64,000 nucleotides of DNA from Flagellimonas taeanensis. GTDB taxonomy: Bacteria > Bacteroidota > Bacteroidia > Flavobacteriales > Flavobacteriaceae. Made by a program: the position numbers and the translations under genes. The notes below the pieces were generated by a model. The model was not told the origin of the DNA. It did no database searches and saw only the letters and a list, made by a program, of their open reading frames with translations. The DNA lies in assembly GCF_003584105.1 (NCBI RefSeq), contig NZ_QXFO01000027.1:416158-480157 (forward strand). The letters are read 5' to 3'. Below, piece by piece: positions 11,381 to 20,639 of this stretch (positions are counted from its first letter, which is position 1; each line of letters starts with the position of its first letter).

Positions 11381-11950
11381 ATGAAACATTTAGGTAAAAT
11401 AAGTGTTGCTTTGGTCTTGGTACTGTTCGTAGCTGCCTGTGCAGACAAGAACAGCCCAAACTATCAATATATGCCAAATATGTACGAACCTGTGGGGTAT
11501 GAAACCTATCAAGGAGTGGACAATGGTCTGTTCCCTGAAGGAACGGAGGCCATGCTTCCCGTTGAAGGGACCATCTCCAGGGGATACATGCCCTATGAAT
11601 TCGAAAATACCCCAGAGGGTAAAGAACTCGCTAGGCTGAACACCAGCCCGTTGGATTCCTTGAAAACCGAGGACAATTTGGCCAAGGGTATGCAGTTGTA
11701 CACCATCTACTGCGCCATTTGCCATGGGGACAAAGGAGACGGACAGGGCAATTTGGTAAAGCGTGAAAAAATATTGGGGGTTCCCAGTTATGCCGATCCG
11801 GCAAGGAACATTACCGTGGGTACCACGTACCACACCATTTACTATGGATTGAACTCCATGGGCTCCTACGCATCCCAGTTCGCCAACGAAGAGGAGATGT
11901 GGCAAGTGTCCGAATATGTGATGAAGTTAAAGGAAGACCTAACAAAATAA
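11381..11950 (+). CDS. actE: Alternative complex III subunit ActE, monoheme cytochrome c lipoprotein
   Basis: ActE is the lipid-anchored monoheme cytochrome of ACIII that hands electrons to the terminal oxidase or a soluble cytochrome. The signal sequence ends in a lipobox with Cys20 (FVAAC). One CxxCH (C111-AI-C114-H115) is followed by GDKGDGQG, and the sixth heme ligand is probably a Met in the C-terminal half (LNSMGSYA). It has 189 residues. It begins 4 nt after actD, inside the act operon. Confidence 0.93.
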   Translation: MKHLGKISVALVLVLFVAACADKNSPNYQYMPNMYEPVGYETYQGVDNGLFPEGTEAMLPVEGTISRGYMPYEFENTPEGKELARLNTSPLDSLKTEDNLAKGMQLYTIYCAICHGDKGDGQGNLVKREKILGVPSYADPARNITVGTTYHTIYYGLNSMGSYASQFANEEEMWQVSEYVMKLKEDLTK

Positions 11951-11967
11951 TTGGATAAGAGTAAACT

Positions 11968-13305
11968 ATGTACACCTTTTCAAACAGACTTAGAATAGGA
12001 TCTTTCATTGCCATGGCAGTGGGACTGCTTTTTTTGGGAATCGGTTTTGTGTCGGCACCATCAACAGTAGAAGAGGCCAAGGCCATGGTGGCATCGGCAC
12101 ACGGTGATGGCCATGGTGGCGGTCATGCAGAAGAAGCCACAGCCCATGGAGAAGAGCAGGATCACGGCGCAGTTGCCGCCCACGGAGAAGAACACGATAC
12201 TTCCCATGACACCCATTTGTTGCACCAATTACAGAACAGACCATGGTCTGCACTCTATGTGGCAGCATTCTTTTTCTTTATGATCGCATTGGGCGTTTTG
12301 GCCTTCAATGCCATTCAAAGAGCCGCACAGGCTGGATGGTCGCCCATATTGTTCAGGGTGATGGAGGGCATTACGGCCTATTTGGTTCCCGGTGGAATCA
12401 TTGTTTTTGTGATTTTGTTGCTTTCCGCACTCCATATGAACCACCTGTTCGTTTGGATGGACCCAGAGACCGTTGCGCACGATAAATTGTTGCAGGGGAA
12501 AGCAGGGTATTTGAACCCTACCTTTTTCCTGATCAGGGCAGCCATCTTTTTGGGAGGTTGGATCTTTTATCGTCAGTATTCAAGAAAATTGTCCTTGGCC
12601 CAAGATGAGTCGGATGATGATAGCAACTTTATAAAGAACTTTAGATGGTCCGCAGGTTTCTTGGTATTCTATTTGGTCACCGAATCCATGATGTCATGGG
12701 ATTGGATTATGAGTTTGGATCCCCACTGGTTTAGTACCCTTTTCGGATGGTATGTGTTTGCCAGTATGTTCGTATCGGGCATCACCGTTATTGCATTGGT
12801 GACCATCTACTTGAAATCAAGGGGATATTTGGAAAATGTGAACAACAGCCACATCCACGACTTGGCCAAGTTCATGTTCGGTATCAGTATTTTCTGGACC
12901 TATCTTTGGTTTGCCCAGTTCATGCTGATTTGGTACGCCGACATTCCTGAAGAGGTGACCTACTACGTGGCAAGGTTCCAGGACTACAAACTGCCTTTCT
13001 TTGGCATGTTGGTGATGAACTTTGTGTTCCCGTTGTTGGTCTTGATGAACAGCGACTACAAAAGGGTCAACTGGTTTGTGGTCATGGCCGGAATTGTAGT
13101 GCTATTGGGGCATTATTTGGATATTTTCAATATGGTAATGCCAGCTACGGTGGGCGATCAGTGGTACATTGGATTGCCCGAGATAGGTGGTCTGTTGTTC
13201 TTTGGAGGCCTGTTTGTGTTCTGGGTGTTCACGGCATTGACCAAGGCACCATTGCAACCCAAAAGGAACCCGTTCATTGAGGAAAGCAAACATTTTCATT
13301 ATTAA
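11968..13305 (+). CDS. actF: Alternative complex III subunit ActF, polytopic membrane protein with His-rich loop
   Basis: ActF is the second large membrane subunit of ACIII (NrfD-related fold), here 445 residues with about ten helices. After the first helix (about 9-29) there is a His/Ala/Glu/Gly-rich periplasmic loop, residues about 45-90, with ten histidines in repeats such as HGDGHGGGH and AHGEE. Such loops can bind Cu or Zn, but nothing here proves it. The rest shows conserved WSPILFRVMEG and WDWIMSLDPHWFSTLFGWYVF segments of the family. It lies 17 nt after actE and 28 nt before coxB. Confidence 0.93.
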   Translation: MYTFSNRLRIGSFIAMAVGLLFLGIGFVSAPSTVEEAKAMVASAHGDGHGGGHAEEATAHGEEQDHGAVAAHGEEHDTSHDTHLLHQLQNRPWSALYVAAFFFFMIALGVLAFNAIQRAAQAGWSPILFRVMEGITAYLVPGGIIVFVILLLSALHMNHLFVWMDPETVAHDKLLQGKAGYLNPTFFLIRAAIFLGGWIFYRQYSRKLSLAQDESDDDSNFIKNFRWSAGFLVFYLVTESMMSWDWIMSLDPHWFSTLFGWYVFASMFVSGITVIALVTIYLKSRGYLENVNNSHIHDLAKFMFGISIFWTYLWFAQFMLIWYADIPEEVTYYVARFQDYKLPFFGMLVMNFVFPLLVLMNSDYKRVNWFVVMAGIVVLLGHYLDIFNMVMPATVGDQWYIGLPEIGGLLFFGGLFVFWVFTALTKAPLQPKRNPFIEESKHFHY

Positions 13306-13333
13306 TACGATTTAAGTCTTAGATAGATACACG

Positions 13334-14392
13334 ATGACTGCATTATTAACATTCACTGTTTTGGCACTGGTGGCAATTGCAATCTGGCAAATGACCAAGA
13401 TTTTTCAATTGTCGCAACTCAAGACAGAGCACACCGAGGTAGCAAACGACAACGATAACAGGACCAATGGTTATCTTTTGTTCGCATTCTTGATCTTTAT
13501 CTATGGGATCACCATATTCAGTTTTGCAAAATACTCAAAGGTGTTGTTGCCCGAAGCAGCTTCGGAACATGGCGGGGAATATGATCAGTTGATGTGGGTC
13601 TCCTTTGCCATCATCTTTTTTGTGCAGACCATTACCCAGGCCCTTTTGCACTATTTTGGTTACAAGTACAGGGGGCAAGAAGGCAGAAAGGCCCTTTTTT
13701 ATGCGGACAACGACCGTTTGGAGTTCATCTGGACCATCATCCCTGTGATTGTATTGGCCGGATTGATCCTTTGGGGACTCTACACTTGGACCACAATCAT
13801 GGATGTGAACGATGAGGACGATCCCATTGTAATAGAACTTTATGCGCAGCAGTTCAACTGGACGGCACGTTACGCCGGTGAGGACAATGTGTTGGGCGAT
13901 GCCAATGTGCGTTTGATCGATATCAACAAGGCGAATGTGCTCGGTATCGATGAGTCCGACCCCAATGGAGGTGACGATGTCATCGTAAAGGAACTGCACT
14001 TGCCAGTGGGCAGGAAGGTCAACTTTAAGATGCGTTCACAGGATGTGTTGCATTCCGCTTATATGCCACACTTTAGGGCACAGATGAACTGTGTTCCCGG
14101 TATGATTACCCAATTTTCCTTCACACCTACCGTGACCACTGAAGAAATGCGCCGCAACCCCGATGTGGTGGACAAGGTGAAAAGGACCAATGCCATCAGG
14201 GCAGAACGTGCCGCAGAAGGAATACCGAACTCAGACCCATGGGAATTTGACTATATATTGCTATGTAACAAGATATGCGGAAAATCGCACTATAACATGC
14301 AGATGAAAATTATAGTTGAAACTGAGGAAGAGTTCAACCAATGGATGGCGGAGCAAAAGACTTTTAAGGAGAACATGACTCCCGCGGAATAA
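13334..14392 (+). CDS. coxB: Cytochrome c oxidase subunit II
   Basis: This subunit carries the binuclear CuA centre that receives electrons from cytochrome c and passes them to subunit I. Hydrophobic segments near residues 1-22, 46-64, 84-106 and 126-147 give up to four membrane helices, more than the canonical two. The CuA ligands are visible in the cupredoxin domain: H240 (LHSAYMPHFRAQ), then C311, C315, H319 and M322 in CNKICGKSHYNM. There is no fused cytochrome c domain, so this is aa3-like rather than a classic caa3 subunit II. It is in the act-cox operon, 42 nt before coxA. Confidence 0.96.
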   Translation: MTALLTFTVLALVAIAIWQMTKIFQLSQLKTEHTEVANDNDNRTNGYLLFAFLIFIYGITIFSFAKYSKVLLPEAASEHGGEYDQLMWVSFAIIFFVQTITQALLHYFGYKYRGQEGRKALFYADNDRLEFIWTIIPVIVLAGLILWGLYTWTTIMDVNDEDDPIVIELYAQQFNWTARYAGEDNVLGDANVRLIDINKANVLGIDESDPNGGDDVIVKELHLPVGRKVNFKMRSQDVLHSAYMPHFRAQMNCVPGMITQFSFTPTVTTEEMRRNPDVVDKVKRTNAIRAERAAEGIPNSDPWEFDYILLCNKICGKSHYNMQMKIIVETEEEFNQWMAEQKTFKENMTPAE

Positions 14393-14433
14393 AACAAGGC
14401 TAGGAAAAACCATAACAAAATTTAGAAGAGATT

Positions 14434-16248
14434 ATGTCAGCTACTGGACACGAACACGGACACGACGATCACGGACATCATCATAAGGAGACTTTTATTA
14501 CGAAATATATCTTCAGTCAGGACCATAAGATGATATCCAAACAATATCTCATCACGGGTCTTATCATGGGGTTCATTGGTATTGCAATGTCATTGCTCTT
14601 TAGGATGCAATTGGCATGGCCAGGGAAATCATTCCCTATTTTTGAGGCTGTATTGGGAAAATGGGCGCCTGATGGTGTCATGGATGCCGACATTTATTTG
14701 GCATTGGTCACCATACACGGTACCATCATGGTTTTCTTTGTATTGACTGCCGGATTGAGTGGTACTTTTAGCAACTTGTTGATTCCGTTGCAGATAGGTG
14801 CAAGGGATATGGCGTCAGGTTTCTTGAACATGGTATCCTATTGGTTGTTTTTCCTATCATCGGTCATTATGGTGACATCTTTGTTCGTGGAAGCAGGACC
14901 AGCGGCGGCAGGTTGGACCATTTATCCACCTTTGAGCGCATTGCCTATGGCACAGCCCGGTTCTGGTGCCGGTATGACCCTTTGGTTGGTTTCCATGGCC
15001 ATCTTTATCGCCTCATCATTGTTAGGTTCATTGAACTATATCGTAACGGTGATCAACCTGAGGACCAAAGGAATGTCGATGACCCGTTTGCCATTGACTA
15101 TTTGGGCATTTTTCGTGACTGCGATCATCGGTGTGATTTCTTTCCCTGTTCTACTATCTGCAGCTTTGCTATTGATCATGGATAGAAGTTTCGGTACATC
15201 GTTCTTCCTTTCCGATATCTTTATCCAAGGAGAAGTATTGCACTACCAAGGAGGGTCTCCCGTACTGTACGAACACTTGTTCTGGTTCTTGGGGCACCCC
15301 GAAGTATATATCGTATTGTTGCCTGCATTGGGTATTACTTCCGAAGTAATGTCCACCAATGCAAGGAAGCCCATCTTTGGGTATAGGGCGATGGTGGCCT
15401 CCATTTTGGCCATTGCGTTTCTTTCAACGATTGTATGGGGGCACCATATGTTCATCTCGGGGATGAACCCGTTCTTGGGCTCTGTATTTACATTTACGAC
15501 GCTTTTGATCGCCATACCATCTGCGGTAAAGGCATTCAACTATATAACCACCCTCTGGAAAGGGAATTTGCAGTTGAACCCTGCGATGCTCTTCTCCATC
15601 GGTTTGGTCTCCACGTTCATTACAGGAGGTCTTACCGGTATCATTTTGGGTGACAGTACCTTGGACATCAACGTTCATGATACGTATTTTGTAGTGGCCC
15701 ACTTCCACCTGGTAATGGGTATTTCAGCCTTGTACGGACTTTTTGCAGGGGTATACCACTGGTTCCCCAAAATGTTCCAAGGTAGGATGATGAACAAGAA
15801 TTTGGGTTATGTCCACTTCTGGATCACGGCAGTGTGCGCTTATGGCGTTTTCTTCCCCATGCACTTTGTGGGTATGGCGGGCGTACCTAGACGTTACTAT
15901 GAAAACACGGCTTTCCCTATGTTCGATGAGTTGACCAACGTTCAGGTATTGATGACCGTGTTTGCCATTATTGCTGGTTTTGCCCAGTTGATATTCATTT
16001 ACAACTTCATATCCAGTATTTTCTACGGCAAAAAAGGGTCTCAGAACCCATGGAGTTCCAATACCCTGGAATGGACCACTCCGCAGGAGCACATGCATGG
16101 AAACTGGCCAGGAGAGATACCTCACGTATATCGTTGGGCGTATGACTATAGCAAGACCTACGAAAATGGAGAGTACATTATAGCTGGACAGGACTTTGTT
16201 CCGCAGAACGTACCGCTTCAGGAAAATGAAGAAGAACTCAACCACTGA
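14434..16248 (+). CDS. coxA: Cytochrome c oxidase subunit I
   Basis: This is the heme-copper core subunit that reduces oxygen and pumps protons; it has 604 residues and at least twelve helices. It shows the low-spin heme ligand in TIHGTIMVFF, the CuB His with cross-linked Tyr in GHPEVYIVLLP, the HH pair in WGHHMF, and the heme a/a3 ligands in DTYFVVAHFHLVMG. The GHPEVY motif marks an A-type oxidase. The N-terminus has seven His in residues 6-16 (GHEHGHDDHGHHH), a possible metal-binding tail. It is the last gene of the operon, followed by a terminator. Subunits III and IV are encoded 21 kb downstream. Confidence 0.97.
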   Translation: MSATGHEHGHDDHGHHHKETFITKYIFSQDHKMISKQYLITGLIMGFIGIAMSLLFRMQLAWPGKSFPIFEAVLGKWAPDGVMDADIYLALVTIHGTIMVFFVLTAGLSGTFSNLLIPLQIGARDMASGFLNMVSYWLFFLSSVIMVTSLFVEAGPAAAGWTIYPPLSALPMAQPGSGAGMTLWLVSMAIFIASSLLGSLNYIVTVINLRTKGMSMTRLPLTIWAFFVTAIIGVISFPVLLSAALLLIMDRSFGTSFFLSDIFIQGEVLHYQGGSPVLYEHLFWFLGHPEVYIVLLPALGITSEVMSTNARKPIFGYRAMVASILAIAFLSTIVWGHHMFISGMNPFLGSVFTFTTLLIAIPSAVKAFNYITTLWKGNLQLNPAMLFSIGLVSTFITGGLTGIILGDSTLDINVHDTYFVVAHFHLVMGISALYGLFAGVYHWFPKMFQGRMMNKNLGYVHFWITAVCAYGVFFPMHFVGMAGVPRRYYENTAFPMFDELTNVQVLMTVFAIIAGFAQLIFIYNFISSIFYGKKGSQNPWSSNTLEWTTPQEHMHGNWPGEIPHVYRWAYDYSKTYENGEYIIAGQDFVPQNVPLQENEEELNH

Positions 16249-16269
16249 TGTTGATGTATTTCAAAACAT

Positions 16270-16307
16270 AAACAAAGCCCGTCCGTATTTGGATGGGTTT
16301 TTTGTTT
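16270..16307 (+). terminator. Terminator after coxA
   Basis: A 7-bp stem CCCGTCC/GGATGGG (16278-16284 with 16291-16297, one G-T pair, 6-nt loop) with an A-rich left flank is followed by six T residues. It begins 22 nt after the coxA stop codon and closes the act-cox operon. Confidence 0.8.
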
Positions 16308-16382
16308 GTTATGGTCTGGAATACAATGGTTAGCTTTGATTGTAATATCTTTAGAAAACAATTTGTCCTAAATAATAGAACC

Positions 16383-17207
16383 GTGAAAAACATAATAGTC
16401 CTTTTGTTAATTGTGTTTCCCCTTCTGTCCACTGCCCAGCGAAAGCCAAGGATAAAAGGAAGTAGGATCGTGACCCATGTGAACGAGGAATTGCCCCCCT
16501 TCAATGCCATAGTGCTGAACGATAATCTGGACATTGTACTGAAAAAATCCTTTGGGCCGGGTTATGACGTTATAGCAGATGACAACCTGATAGACATTCT
16601 CAAGTTCAACGTGGAGGACGGTACCCTAATCATCAGTTCCTATTACGACGTTACCGCAAAAAAGCAGTTCGATATCACGGTAAACTATACTGAACTCAGA
16701 GCCATCACCCTAAAAGACGGTAGCATGGTCACGCAAGATGTCATCGAAAGCGATGAGCTGTTCGTGGATGGATTCAACAATACCCGATTGGATATCAAGG
16801 CGAAGGCAGCGGTCATGGACATCAATCTGGAAGAGACCAGTCGTGGCAATTTCAATGTAGATGTCGATTCCCTCAACATATCTTTGGGGAATAGGACCGA
16901 GGCCTATGTGTACAGTGTGGGACAGACGGGTCTGGTCGATTTGGAGGGCGATGCTTCCCTGACCCTGGAGGGCACATCGGACAACATTCAGATACGTTTG
17001 ATGGGGAATTCGCGCTACAAAGGGGAGACCATGGAAGTGGGCGATCTGAAACTGACCATGGAAAATGACCCATCGGCCTACATTTACGCCTTTAGAAATT
17101 TAGAGCTGAGCGCCAAGGGCAACTCCAAAATATACCTCTTTGGAAACCCAAAGATCACCATTGTCGATTTTTTGGATACCTCACAGCTGATCAAGCGCCA
17201 AGAATAG
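16383..17207 (+). CDS. GIN-domain (DUF2807) secreted protein
   Basis: The 274-residue product matches the Bacteroidota head GIN domain family (DUF2807), right-handed beta-helix-like secreted or surface proteins of unknown function. The GTG at 16383 is chosen because it begins a clean signal peptide (VKNIIVLLLIVFPLLSTAQ, cleavage near 18/19); the frame is open upstream but would place charged sequence ahead of it. The domain starts with ELPPFNAIVLNDNLDIVL and consists of short beta repeats (LKDGSMVTQDVI, GNSRYKGETMEVGDLKL). There is no catalytic motif. It ends one base before the stop of the convergent acyl-CoA oxidase-like gene. Confidence 0.8.
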   Translation: MKNIIVLLLIVFPLLSTAQRKPRIKGSRIVTHVNEELPPFNAIVLNDNLDIVLKKSFGPGYDVIADDNLIDILKFNVEDGTLIISSYYDVTAKKQFDITVNYTELRAITLKDGSMVTQDVIESDELFVDGFNNTRLDIKAKAAVMDINLEETSRGNFNVDVDSLNISLGNRTEAYVYSVGQTGLVDLEGDASLTLEGTSDNIQIRLMGNSRYKGETMEVGDLKLTMENDPSAYIYAFRNLELSAKGNSKIYLFGNPKITIVDFLDTSQLIKRQE

Positions 17208-17208
17208 G

Positions 17209-19479
17209 CTATTGGGCAATCGGTGCGGTCAGGCAATGTTCCGGAATCCCAAAACCGTCCACCAAAACCTCAATGTGGGGGCGCAGTTCGGTGGACAATC
17301 GTTCCACCCGCTGCCGTATCGCCTTGGACTTGGTCCCACCAATATATCCCTGTTCCAAGAACCATCGGGTATCCGCATGGATTTCGTTAAGGGCGTAGAG
17401 CGTACCCAATTTTTCCAATAAATCTTTGTGCTCCGCATCGGTGACGGTTTCACAAAAATCATGGAATACCCCATAGGCCAATTCTACACTATAAGCTTTT
17501 CCCAAAGCCAACAAATGGGTCTGTACCTTAAGGAAGGCTTGATAGGAAGGCACCCCCTTTTTGATGTAGTTTCGGATGCGCATGGCCAATGTATAGGTCA
17601 GCCTTCGGGTGCGGTAACTGAAAGCATGCTTGTGGAACTTGGGATTGTACAGATGCTCGGCGTCCACTTTGTTGGAATAAAGCGGGTTGATAGCCGTCAA
17701 CGTGTCCGAAAGCTGGCTTTGCAACAATTTGAGCACCGAGGTAAATCCTGCACTGTTGAATTCCGCCTGAAAATCGGACAGAACGCCTTTGGCGGCCAAT
17801 TGCAGCAATACGGTGTTGTCGCCTTCAAAAGTGGTAAAGATGTCCACATCCCCCTTCAGGTCGGCAATCCGGTTCTCCAACAGGTACCCTTTACCACCAC
17901 AGGCCTCCCTGCATTCTTGGATGGTATCGTTCGCAAACCAGGTAATGATCGATTTCAGTCCGGCGACCTGTGTCTCTATCTTTCGTTTGTCCGGTTGCGA
18001 GTCATCGCTGTAACGTTTCATCATCTCTTCCAAGGTCACATGGTACACATACGCACTGGCAATGGAGGGGGTCAACCGGATTTGATGGGTGGGATAGTCC
18101 ATGATCAGGTCCTCTTGGATTTTCACGCTATCATTGAACTGTCTTCGGTTCAAGGCATATTTCACGGCAATGGAAAGTGCCATCTTTGCCCCTCCAAGCG
18201 CGCCACGGGCCACACAGATACGTCCGCCCACCAAGGTGCCCAACATGGTAAAGAACCTTTTGTTGGGGTTTTTGATGGAGGAGAAGTAGGTGCCGTCGTC
18301 ACGTATCTCACCATACTTGTTCAGAAGGTTTTCGCGGGGAACCCTTACATTGTTGAACCATATCTTACCGTTGTCCACCCCGTTCAGGCCAAGTTTGTAA
18401 CCATTGTCCTCAATGGTGATGCCTTCAAGCTCCTCATGCTTTTCATTGCGTATCGGTACAAGAATGGCATGCACGCCCTCATTTTTTCCATCCACAATCA
18501 GTTGGGCAAAAACTGTGGCCATTTTGGAGTGCAGGGCATTCCCAATGTATTCCTTGTTGTCATTTTTGCCAGGGGTCTGGATCACGATAGAGTCCGAAGT
18601 TGGTTCGTAGGTTGCGGTGGTCCTGATACCACGTACGTTGGAACCGTGACCCGTCTCTGTCATGGCAAAGCAGCCAAGCAGTTGGGTAGTGCCGGCATTG
18701 GTCAGGTACTGGTCGTGGTGCCGCTTGCTACCCAATTTTTGGATGCTTCCCCCAAATAGGCCAAACTGCACCCCGAACTTGACCGCCAAACTTCCATCAA
18801 CGAACATTAAATGCTCAAAAATGGCGGCATAGGCAGGCATGTTTCCCGTACCCCCATATTCAGCAGAATAGGCCATGGCACCATATCCTTTCTTTGCCAG
18901 GGTCTGTACCTGTTCCAATATTCTGGCCCTGAAATCCGCTTTATTCCGAAGGATTTCCCATCTAAAGATGGGCTGGTCCAAAAATTCCCGGAACCTATCC
19001 ACCGTTTCGGCATGTGGTCCTTTCAGGATCTTATCAAGGATAGTTGCATCATATTGGTCCGAGGTTTTCTTGTGGACCACTTCCACATCGAACAAGTGGT
19101 TGTAGTGGTTGGGCTGTATTCCCAGGTTGATCTCAATGTGTTTCAGGTGGTCATTGAAACCGATTCCATTTTGTTGTTGGGTTAACCGTTGGCTAAAAGA
19201 AGCCAGAGGATAAGTTTCACTTTCAATGAGTTTGACCTCGGAAGTGGCAATGGTATGCTTCCAATTTTTTAGTTCCGTGTCACTTGGAGGATTTTCGGTA
19301 TTCAGCCAAAGCAGCAATTGTTCTTTTTCATTGGTGTCCAACGAATCATCTTGTTCAATGGTCTTCATCACCACGGAAATTTCAGAAGTGGACAGCAGGT
19401 CATCGGACCATATTACATAGAAGAAAGGGATATATTGGAGGATTCCTTTGGAATAATCGGTGTCGTGCATGGTACTCAT
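17209..19479 (-). CDS. Acyl-CoA oxidase/dehydrogenase-like flavoenzyme, 756 aa
   Basis: This is a large acyl-CoA dehydrogenase superfamily enzyme that would introduce the alpha-beta double bond in acyl-CoA during beta-oxidation. Its length and the ACGGKGY...VDIFTTFEGDNTV arrangement match acyl-CoA oxidases more than the 380-residue dehydrogenases; Glu552 in FEGDN aligns with the catalytic base of the oxidase group. Flavin-binding CFAMTETGHGSN and the RRQF segment are present. The first 130 residues are an extra N-terminal region. Whether it reduces oxygen or an electron-transfer flavoprotein cannot be read from sequence. It is transcribed alone, divergent from ruvB and convergent with the GIN gene. 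Confidence 0.86.
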   Translation of the reverse strand: MSTMHDTDYSKGILQYIPFFYVIWSDDLLSTSEISVVMKTIEQDDSLDTNEKEQLLLWLNTENPPSDTELKNWKHTIATSEVKLIESETYPLASFSQRLTQQQNGIGFNDHLKHIEINLGIQPNHYNHLFDVEVVHKKTSDQYDATILDKILKGPHAETVDRFREFLDQPIFRWEILRNKADFRARILEQVQTLAKKGYGAMAYSAEYGGTGNMPAYAAIFEHLMFVDGSLAVKFGVQFGLFGGSIQKLGSKRHHDQYLTNAGTTQLLGCFAMTETGHGSNVRGIRTTATYEPTSDSIVIQTPGKNDNKEYIGNALHSKMATVFAQLIVDGKNEGVHAILVPIRNEKHEELEGITIEDNGYKLGLNGVDNGKIWFNNVRVPRENLLNKYGEIRDDGTYFSSIKNPNKRFFTMLGTLVGGRICVARGALGGAKMALSIAVKYALNRRQFNDSVKIQEDLIMDYPTHQIRLTPSIASAYVYHVTLEEMMKRYSDDSQPDKRKIETQVAGLKSIITWFANDTIQECREACGGKGYLLENRIADLKGDVDIFTTFEGDNTVLLQLAAKGVLSDFQAEFNSAGFTSVLKLLQSQLSDTLTAINPLYSNKVDAEHLYNPKFHKHAFSYRTRRLTYTLAMRIRNYIKKGVPSYQAFLKVQTHLLALGKAYSVELAYGVFHDFCETVTDAEHKDLLEKLGTLYALNEIHADTRWFLEQGYIGGTKSKAIRQRVERLSTELRPHIEVLVDGFGIPEHCLTAPIAQ

Positions 19480-19570
19480 TGTTGTGATCGGGCAAGCTGT
19501 TTGTTTGATATAACTAAGGTAAGGCTTAGATTTTTAAGATGGCCGCGAAAACTCATTTTAGGAAGAATGG

Positions 19571-19602
19571 TTTCAGGCGGATGGGGTTTTCAATTATATT
19601 TG
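19571..19602 (+). promoter_or_regulatory. Promoter of ruvB, predicted leaderless
   Basis: TATATTTG at 19595-19602 matches TAnnTTTG exactly; a partial -33 box (GTTT, ending at 19573) lies 21 nt upstream. Only seven bases separate the -7 box from the ATG at 19610, so transcription would begin at or next to the start codon. Confidence 0.55.
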
Positions 19603-19609
19603 TTGAGTA

Positions 19610-20632
19610 ATGAACGAAAACTTAGATCCAACGGCCAGTAATTTTTCCCAAGAGGAGCTCGATATTGAAAGGGCCCTCCGTCCCATCACTTTTGATGATT
19701 TTACGGGGCAGGCCCAGGTATTGGAAAACCTAAAGGTTTTTGTGCAGGCCGCCAATCTGAGAGGAGAGGCATTGGACCACACCCTTTTTCACGGACCTCC
19801 GGGTCTGGGGAAGACCACACTGGCACATATTTTGGCCAACGAGTTGGGCGTGGGCATCAAAGTGACCTCGGGTCCTGTTTTGGACAAACCGGGCGATTTG
19901 GCGGGTTTGCTCACCAATCTCGATGAGCGGGATGTGCTGTTCATTGACGAGATCCATCGGCTTAGCCCCATTGTTGAGGAGTACCTCTACTCGGCCATGG
20001 AAGATTATAAGATCGATATCATGATCGAGACCGGGCCAAATGCCAGGACCGTCCAGATCAATCTGAGTCCGTTCACCTTGATAGGCGCCACTACCCGCTC
20101 CGGATTACTGACAGCTCCCATGCGGGCAAGGTTTGGCATCCAGAGCCGATTGGAATACTATGATACGGAACTGCTCTCCACCATTGTGGAACGAAGTGCG
20201 GAAATCCTGAAGGTACCCATTTCCCAAGAAGCGGCCATTGAAATTGCCGGACGGAGCAGGGGCACCCCACGGATTTGCAATGCCCTGTTGCGAAGGGTCA
20301 GGGATTTTGCCCAGATCAAAGGAAATGGGAACATCGACCTGAAAATCTCACAGTTTGGGCTGAAGGCCCTCAATGTGGATGCCCATGGACTGGACGAAAT
20401 GGACAACAAGATCCTGACCACCATCATCGATAAGTTCAAAGGCGGCCCTGTAGGGATTACCACATTGGCCACGGCAGTGTCCGAAAGTGCCGAGACGATT
20501 GAAGAAGTCTATGAGCCCTTTTTGATCCAACAGGGGTTCATCATGCGAACCCCAAGAGGTCGTGAGGTCACGGAATTGGCCTATAAACATTTAGGCCGAA
20601 TAAAGGGAGGCGTTCAAGGAGGGCTTTTCTGA
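19610..20632 (+). CDS. ruvB: Holliday junction branch migration ATPase RuvB
   Basis: RuvB is the hexameric AAA+ motor that drives branch migration of Holliday junctions together with RuvA, ahead of cleavage by RuvC. The 340-residue sequence has Walker A GPPGLGKT (62-69), Walker B with D113-E114 (FIDEIHRL), the sensor/arginine finger segment [18 protein letters not shown], and the C-terminal winged-helix domain ending in [15 protein letters not shown]. It is not linked to ruvA, which is 6.2 kb downstream beside sprA. It ends 7 bases before the stop of the convergent TetR gene. Confidence 0.98.
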   Translation: MNENLDPTASNFSQEELDIERALRPITFDDFTGQAQVLENLKVFVQAANLRGEALDHTLFHGPPGLGKTTLAHILANELGVGIKVTSGPVLDKPGDLAGLLTNLDERDVLFIDEIHRLSPIVEEYLYSAMEDYKIDIMIETGPNARTVQINLSPFTLIGATTRSGLLTAPMRARFGIQSRLEYYDTELLSTIVERSAEILKVPISQEAAIEIAGRSRGTPRICNALLRRVRDFAQIKGNGNIDLKISQFGLKALNVDAHGLDEMDNKILTTIIDKFKGGPVGITTLATAVSESAETIEEVYEPFLIQQGFIMRTPRGREVTELAYKHLGRIKGGVQGGLF

Positions 20633-20639
20633 TTGCTTA

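Noticed and set aside
17428..18759. 443-codon open frame on the plus strand
   Set aside because: It lies wholly opposite the acyl-CoA oxidase-like gene, with unusual His/Gly/Val composition and no domain.
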